Source of the DNA: Hyposmocoma kahamanoa
Taxonomy: Eukaryota; Arthropoda; Insecta; Lepidoptera; Cosmopterigidae
NCBI RefSeq assembly: GCF_003589595.1
Contig: NW_020653855.1
Span: 1,079,912-1,143,911 of the forward strand
Reading direction: 5' to 3'
Length of the DNA: 64,000 nucleotides
The notes beneath the pieces were generated by a model that was not told where the DNA came from, ran no database searches, and saw nothing but the letters and a program-made list of their open reading frames with translations. The position numbers were made by a program, and so were the translations under genes. The stretch's first letter is position 1; every line of letters starts with the position of its first letter. This document shows positions 59,923 through 64,000 of this stretch, in pieces.

Positions 59923-59928
59923 TGTGGA
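59784..59928 (-). CDS. GlyS: GlyS exon with start codon (coding 59784-59922)
   Basis: A pyrimidine tract and CCAG acceptor lie six bases before the ATG, so a non-coding 5' exon exists farther upstream. Coding part is 139 nt, residues 1-46, ending at donor GTATGG in phase 1. It carries the regulatory N-terminus (several Arg and Ser) and [11 protein letters not shown]. Confidence 0.95.
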
Positions 59929-61681
59929 CTGGAACAAAAAAAAAATCTCAGTATACAGAGTACTAAAACCAACCTCAAAAGTTCGTGGAATGACATCTAT
60001 TTGCCAAGTTTTATTGATATCGGTTACCGAAAAGTGCGCGACACCGGATTCATCCCCTAGTTTGCCACCCTTAGAGGTGGAATATTTTCTTAAATTTAAA
60101 TGACATCAACAGGTATTAAGGTCTTTCCAATAAAAAAAAATCATTAATATTGGTTCACAAACAAAAAAAAAGTTATCGCGTAACATCGTACAAAAAACAG
60201 TCGAATTGAGAACCTTTTTTTTGGAGTCGGTTAAAAATAAAAGAGTTGTACCGTTAGTGATACTAAAATAAATGGAAAATTTAACCAGACTATCAGTTGG
60301 TTTTTTGAAAAGAGCTAGCAAAATCTAGTAATTCTGAATTTCTTTTTACGCGCAATATCGAGAAAGTCGTTATGGATATTTAATACTCTGTAACGTAAAA
60401 CGGAAGGGAATATATTTTTATGTATTTTTTTGGGTAATGCGCTAGTGGTCAATGCCATGAAAAATATATTGCCATATTAGATGAAACTTAGAGAATGAAA
60501 CTATTTCCCGGATTTAAAACGCGTATATTTGTGTTTAACAGACCGACGTTTCGGGCCCTTTACAGGTCCCATGGTCATGGTCACGGACCATGGGACCTGT
60601 ATATTGCCAGATTAGATATCAATGCCATTCTTGTTACATTTTTTTTTCTTTGGCAGTATGGCGTCCAGCCTTTGGCCATATGCAATTTCACTGTGTTTCC
60701 AATTTTTGGTAACTCTAATTATAGAATAGAATAGAAAAAGATTTATTCACGGCTTACAACACATCAATAAACACGTGTAAATTTAGAAAGCGTAATAATA
60801 ATAATGAAAACTATGTGGGTTACACAAATAAATGTAGTCACGCCTAAATTTATTTCTCTCATGAGTTTGGGTGTAATTTGTGGTTGTTTATATGTGTATC
60901 CATGGCATCCTCGATACAGGGTTTCCCTAGTGCTATGAGTGTGTACGTTTGCGTTTGTTTGTAAATTTTAATTCATTTGAAAAGCGCAATCCCTAGTTTC
61001 TTGCTCGTTCTTCTCGAGGAGGTCAGCATAGTGAACGTGCAGTAGCTTAAAAAATTCGTTTTCAAGTGTAAAAATTTTACCTATGGAATAAATGATTATT
61101 TGACCCTGACTTTTTCTGGGAATAAAGTACCAAGCTCCATAATTAGATACAAGACCTTTCATGTTATATATAACACAAATATAAGAAAGACATAACTAAA
61201 ATTTTGTGACATCTCTACGTTTCCGAGTGTATGACTAATTGTGTTATCATACTTTGGTGGTAGCCCTATCAGCATCTTTGAACCTGTTGTTATGAAAACC
61301 GTGTACGTAAATCTTGTATGAATCCGAAACTTGGACTTTAGAATATAGTACAATAGGTGACATAATTACGTAATGCAGGCGAATAGAGATGTTCAAATAT
61401 CAATTCTAAATGCTCCTAACGCAAAACACTGTTACGCAGCTCGTAAATTGTTAGCCAAAACGTGTTTATAGATTTATTTTAAGCAACTTATGTAAGTAGC
61501 GGTGTTTTGCATTATAATTACGACAAATGGCCCATACTATTAAATGGCGTCTACGATAGTTGGTTTGCCGCCAACAAGCGTAAAAGCTGTTGGTTATTTT
61601 ATTTATTTGTGCAAACAACAAACAGATAAACACGTTGAGTGTAACGTCGGCTTACAGTTATAAACTATGATTTTACTGTAT

Positions 61682-61708
61682 TTGTGTGTGTGTGTGTGTG
61701 TGTGTGTG
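61682..61708 (+). repeat. (TG)n microsatellite
   Basis: About 13 TG units in intergenic sequence. Confidence 0.95.
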
Positions 61709-62084
61709 CGTATATTACGCGATTACACTTTTTGAACCGATTGACTGATTTGTGAACCGATTAGATCAGAGTTCGTCCAGGGAAGAACTGCCATCTTACC
61801 TATTTCCGCCGCCAAGCAGTAATCAGCATTACTGTGTTCCGGTTGTGAAGGGTAAGGGCGCTGGTGAATTACAGGCACATTAGACTTGTTAACTTACGTC
61901 TCGGTGACGGGCGCAGTGACAGTGCACTTCAGATCTTTGCGATTTAAAGCTCTGATTGGCACCACAACTGTTATGGACAGGCGTGTAGCTTACCATCTGG
62001 CGTCACTTGATAATATATACTTTTTGTTGGAAAGGGCATATCTCAGTATTGATCCCACTTAAATTTAAAGAAAATATTCCACCT

Positions 62085-62456
62085 CTAAGTCATAAGTAAA
62101 ATTGTTACACTTGAAATCGTCATTTTTTAAACTACTGCTCGTTCACTACACCGACCTCCCCTGAGAAGATCGAGCAAGAAACTCTAGGGATTGCTCTTTT
62201 CAAATAAACTTAAATGCTATGAAATACACTTTGAAGCATAATTGTCTGGAATCTAGACTCTTGTTGTCTTTCCATACATCTTTATCTAAAACATACTCTT
62301 CAATTTTGTAATAAGACTTTTCAATTAAAATTCTTTTGATGTGAGCTTTAAACTTAGGAAATGATAACCTTAATATATTCTCCGGAATCTTATTGTAAAA
62401 ACGTATACAGTTCCCCATAAAAGAATCGTTTACCTTAGTTAAACGAAAGGGTGGCA
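62085..62456 (-). pseudogene. Jockey-like LINE 3' fragment
   Basis: The - strand frame reads [20 protein letters not shown] and IPENILRLSFPKFKAHIKRI to its tail, then the 3' UTR of the family. Confidence 0.85.
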
Positions 62457-62759
62457 AACTAGGGGATGAATCCGGTTTCGCGCACTTTTCGGTAACCGAT
62501 TGTTAACTTTATAGTTTCCGTTTGTATGCATGTATGTTTGAAGGTTTTCCCTTTTTTGTTTAATAAAAATTACAGTAACGCAATACTCATAGCCCCGCAC
62601 TAGGGGAGCCCTGTGTCGCGAGTACCATAGACGTGAAAATAAAAGCGGGAATCGAACCCAGGAACTCTGTGTGGCAGATCAGCATGATAACCGTTCGGCT
62701 ACGGAGGTAGCTAAGTTACTTTTTTATTATCGGTACCCTGCAGGATATATCACGGAGAA

Positions 62760-63015
62760 TTGCACAATTTATTTCCGCTCTCCCCTATCCACCATCGGGA
62801 GAGCAGACGTAGACTGGTGTTCTACCCCACGTTGTAGATATTCCGAACCGTTTAGCTTCCACGTTTATATGCCGAATGGCTATGAAGTGAAATTCCCTGC
62901 CTGCAGACTTGTTCCTTGAACGGAATAACTTGGGCCTTTTCAAAAAGACAGTGAATAGGTATTATTTAGTTGTATACGCCCCGTCGTCGACTCTTTTCAT
63001 CAGGTGAGATGGATT
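62760..63015 (+). pseudogene. LINE C-terminal remnant
   Basis: The frame FLERNNLGLFKKTVNRYYLV and then APSSTLFIR and a stop resembles the end of non-LTR retrotransposon proteins and both arms of the hairpin at 9591-9863. Confidence 0.65.
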
Positions 63016-63197
63016 CAAAAAACGAGCACAGAAAATTTGTCATGGAACGTGCGACTTCTTCCCAGCTAAGGCCTGCTATGAAAATCTATTACTGTCCATT
63101 TCTCCAAACTTTCAAATCTACTTAGTAATAAAGAATTATGTAAACAGGCACAAGAAAAACTCATACAGCCAACTGCAAAGTGTTCGTAATTACACAT

Positions 63198-63640
63198 CGA
63201 GTATATAACCCGAAATAGAGACGAAATAAGGTTCATGCATTCCTGGTAACTCATCAATGATACATCACTTATAAATATCAACTCTCGTTTGCACTGAAAT
63301 ATAGACAGCGCCAACAACTGACCTGTCTATACGTCTCAAAAACATTCTGTATTTATTGTAATAAAGGTAATATCTCTAACAATGGCGTGCTATTACATTC
63401 GGTGGTGTGGGGAAAAACAGCAAAACATCTAATTACAAAACAAACGGAATCAATTTTCATCTGTAATTAAATATGTAATTTTGCAATTTTCGTCCATTAT
63501 AGCAAAGCTCAAGTTAACTGGTAAAAAATTGACGTAAAAATTGACGACACCTGTCAATTGTTTCGAAGTGGGGCTGGTGGACAGTTGTGACAGTAATGAT
63601 TTATTTGGCAGAATAGTTTTCAAACAAATTAAATACCACA
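63198..63640. mobile_element. CATCGAGTATATAACC MITE, truncated copy
   Basis: Starts CATCGAGTATATAACCCGAA and follows the family to CAAACAAATTAAAT, where the right terminal repeat is replaced by unrelated sequence. Confidence 0.78.
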
Positions 63641-63823
63641 CTATTTTTTTTAAAAAGCTGTAAAATATAATAAACTGTTTTTGTATTATTTTCTGTTTTA
63701 TTGGCTTTTTTTATTAATAATTTTTGGCTTCGATACAAGTCCTTTGAGATATGTCTTCCTTTCATTAACGGGATCCTCTATCGATCTAATTCATTATGTA
63801 TTCACATTCTCTTAAATAACTTA

Positions 63824-64000
63824 CTGCCTCCGTCGCCAAACGGTTACCATGCCGGATGGGCCGGGAGAAATATTTGTATGGCCTACATTTATTTATCTCG
63901 TGAGTTTGGGTGTAATTAGTGGTTCTCTATGTGTGTGTCCATGGCACCCGCGATACAGGGTTTCTCTAGTGCGGGGCTATGTTGAGAGTGTACGTTATTA
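63824..64000 (+). repeat. tRNA-derived SINE, family 2, copy at the window edge
   Basis: CTGCCTCCGTCGCCAAACGG starts the tRNA-like head; the box B part is partly deleted. It continues through GAGTTTGGGTGTAATTAGTG to the window end. Confidence 0.75.

Larger units (their letters stand above)
59929..64000. other. Region upstream of GlyS coding start
   Basis: The splice acceptor before the start codon means the 5' exon and promoter lie in or beyond this region. I could not place them. Recognised content is repeats only: 59965-60235, 60515-60600, 60825-60950, 61765-62015, 62085-62456, 62584-62712, 62760-63015, 63198-63640 and 63824-64000. Confidence 0.5.

Noticed and set aside
1..64000. CRISPR arrays, bacterial operons, phage or plasmid features
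   Set aside because: Repeats are dispersed transposons rather than regularly spaced, and genes have spliceosomal introns, so the DNA is nuclear eukaryotic.

Overview
The window is AT-rich eukaryotic DNA from an insect, most likely a moth or butterfly. The evidence is GT-AG introns with short exons, an insect-type glycogen synthase, and dense non-LTR retrotransposon, tRNA-derived SINE and MITE debris of the kind found in lepidopteran introns. The species cannot be named from sequence alone. There is no bacterial-style operon, CRISPR array or rRNA.

Two protein-coding genes can be rebuilt exon by exon, and they face each other tail to tail. (1) On the + strand, 313-16424, twelve coding exons give a protein of about 1005 residues. 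It has a signal peptide, then Ser/Glu/Asp/Lys-rich, probably disordered sequence. Every coding intron is phase 0. I do not recognise the family. (2) On the - strand, 59922 down to 26587, seventeen coding exons encode a complete 691-residue glycogen synthase (GlyS, family GT3) with its catalytic Glu pair, its arginine-rich glucose-6-phosphate helix and its C-terminal phosphorylation tail. Each junction was checked for phase and the total is 2076 nt including the stop. The last GlyS intron holds a 104-codon - strand ORF with a phase-compatible acceptor. It may be an alternative last exon that replaces the C-terminal phospho-regulatory tail.

Layout: 1-312 upstream of gene 1; 313-16424 gene 1 with introns full of MITEs and a broken LINE; 16425-26586 a convergent intergenic stretch of repeats, including a 771-bp hAT-like element that carries a GC-rich palindromic minisatellite; 26587-59928 GlyS; 59929-64000 repeats, where the non-coding first exon and promoter of GlyS should lie but were not located. 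A 400-base run of N (47510-47909) sits inside a GlyS intron between inverted repeats, so it is probably the middle of a transposon and no GlyS coding sequence is lost there.

Much of the rest can be assigned to repeat families by comparing copies within the window. They include a CATTGACTTAC MITE with 8-bp target duplications (three copies), a CATCGAGTAT MITE (five copies or parts), a Harbinger-like MITE with TAA duplications (two copies and an empty site), a CGACTCAT MITE (two copies, one carrying a nested MITE), two tRNA-derived SINE families, jockey-like and RTE-like LINE remnants, and a very common AGAGCTCCTTGTGAAAGAG repeat.
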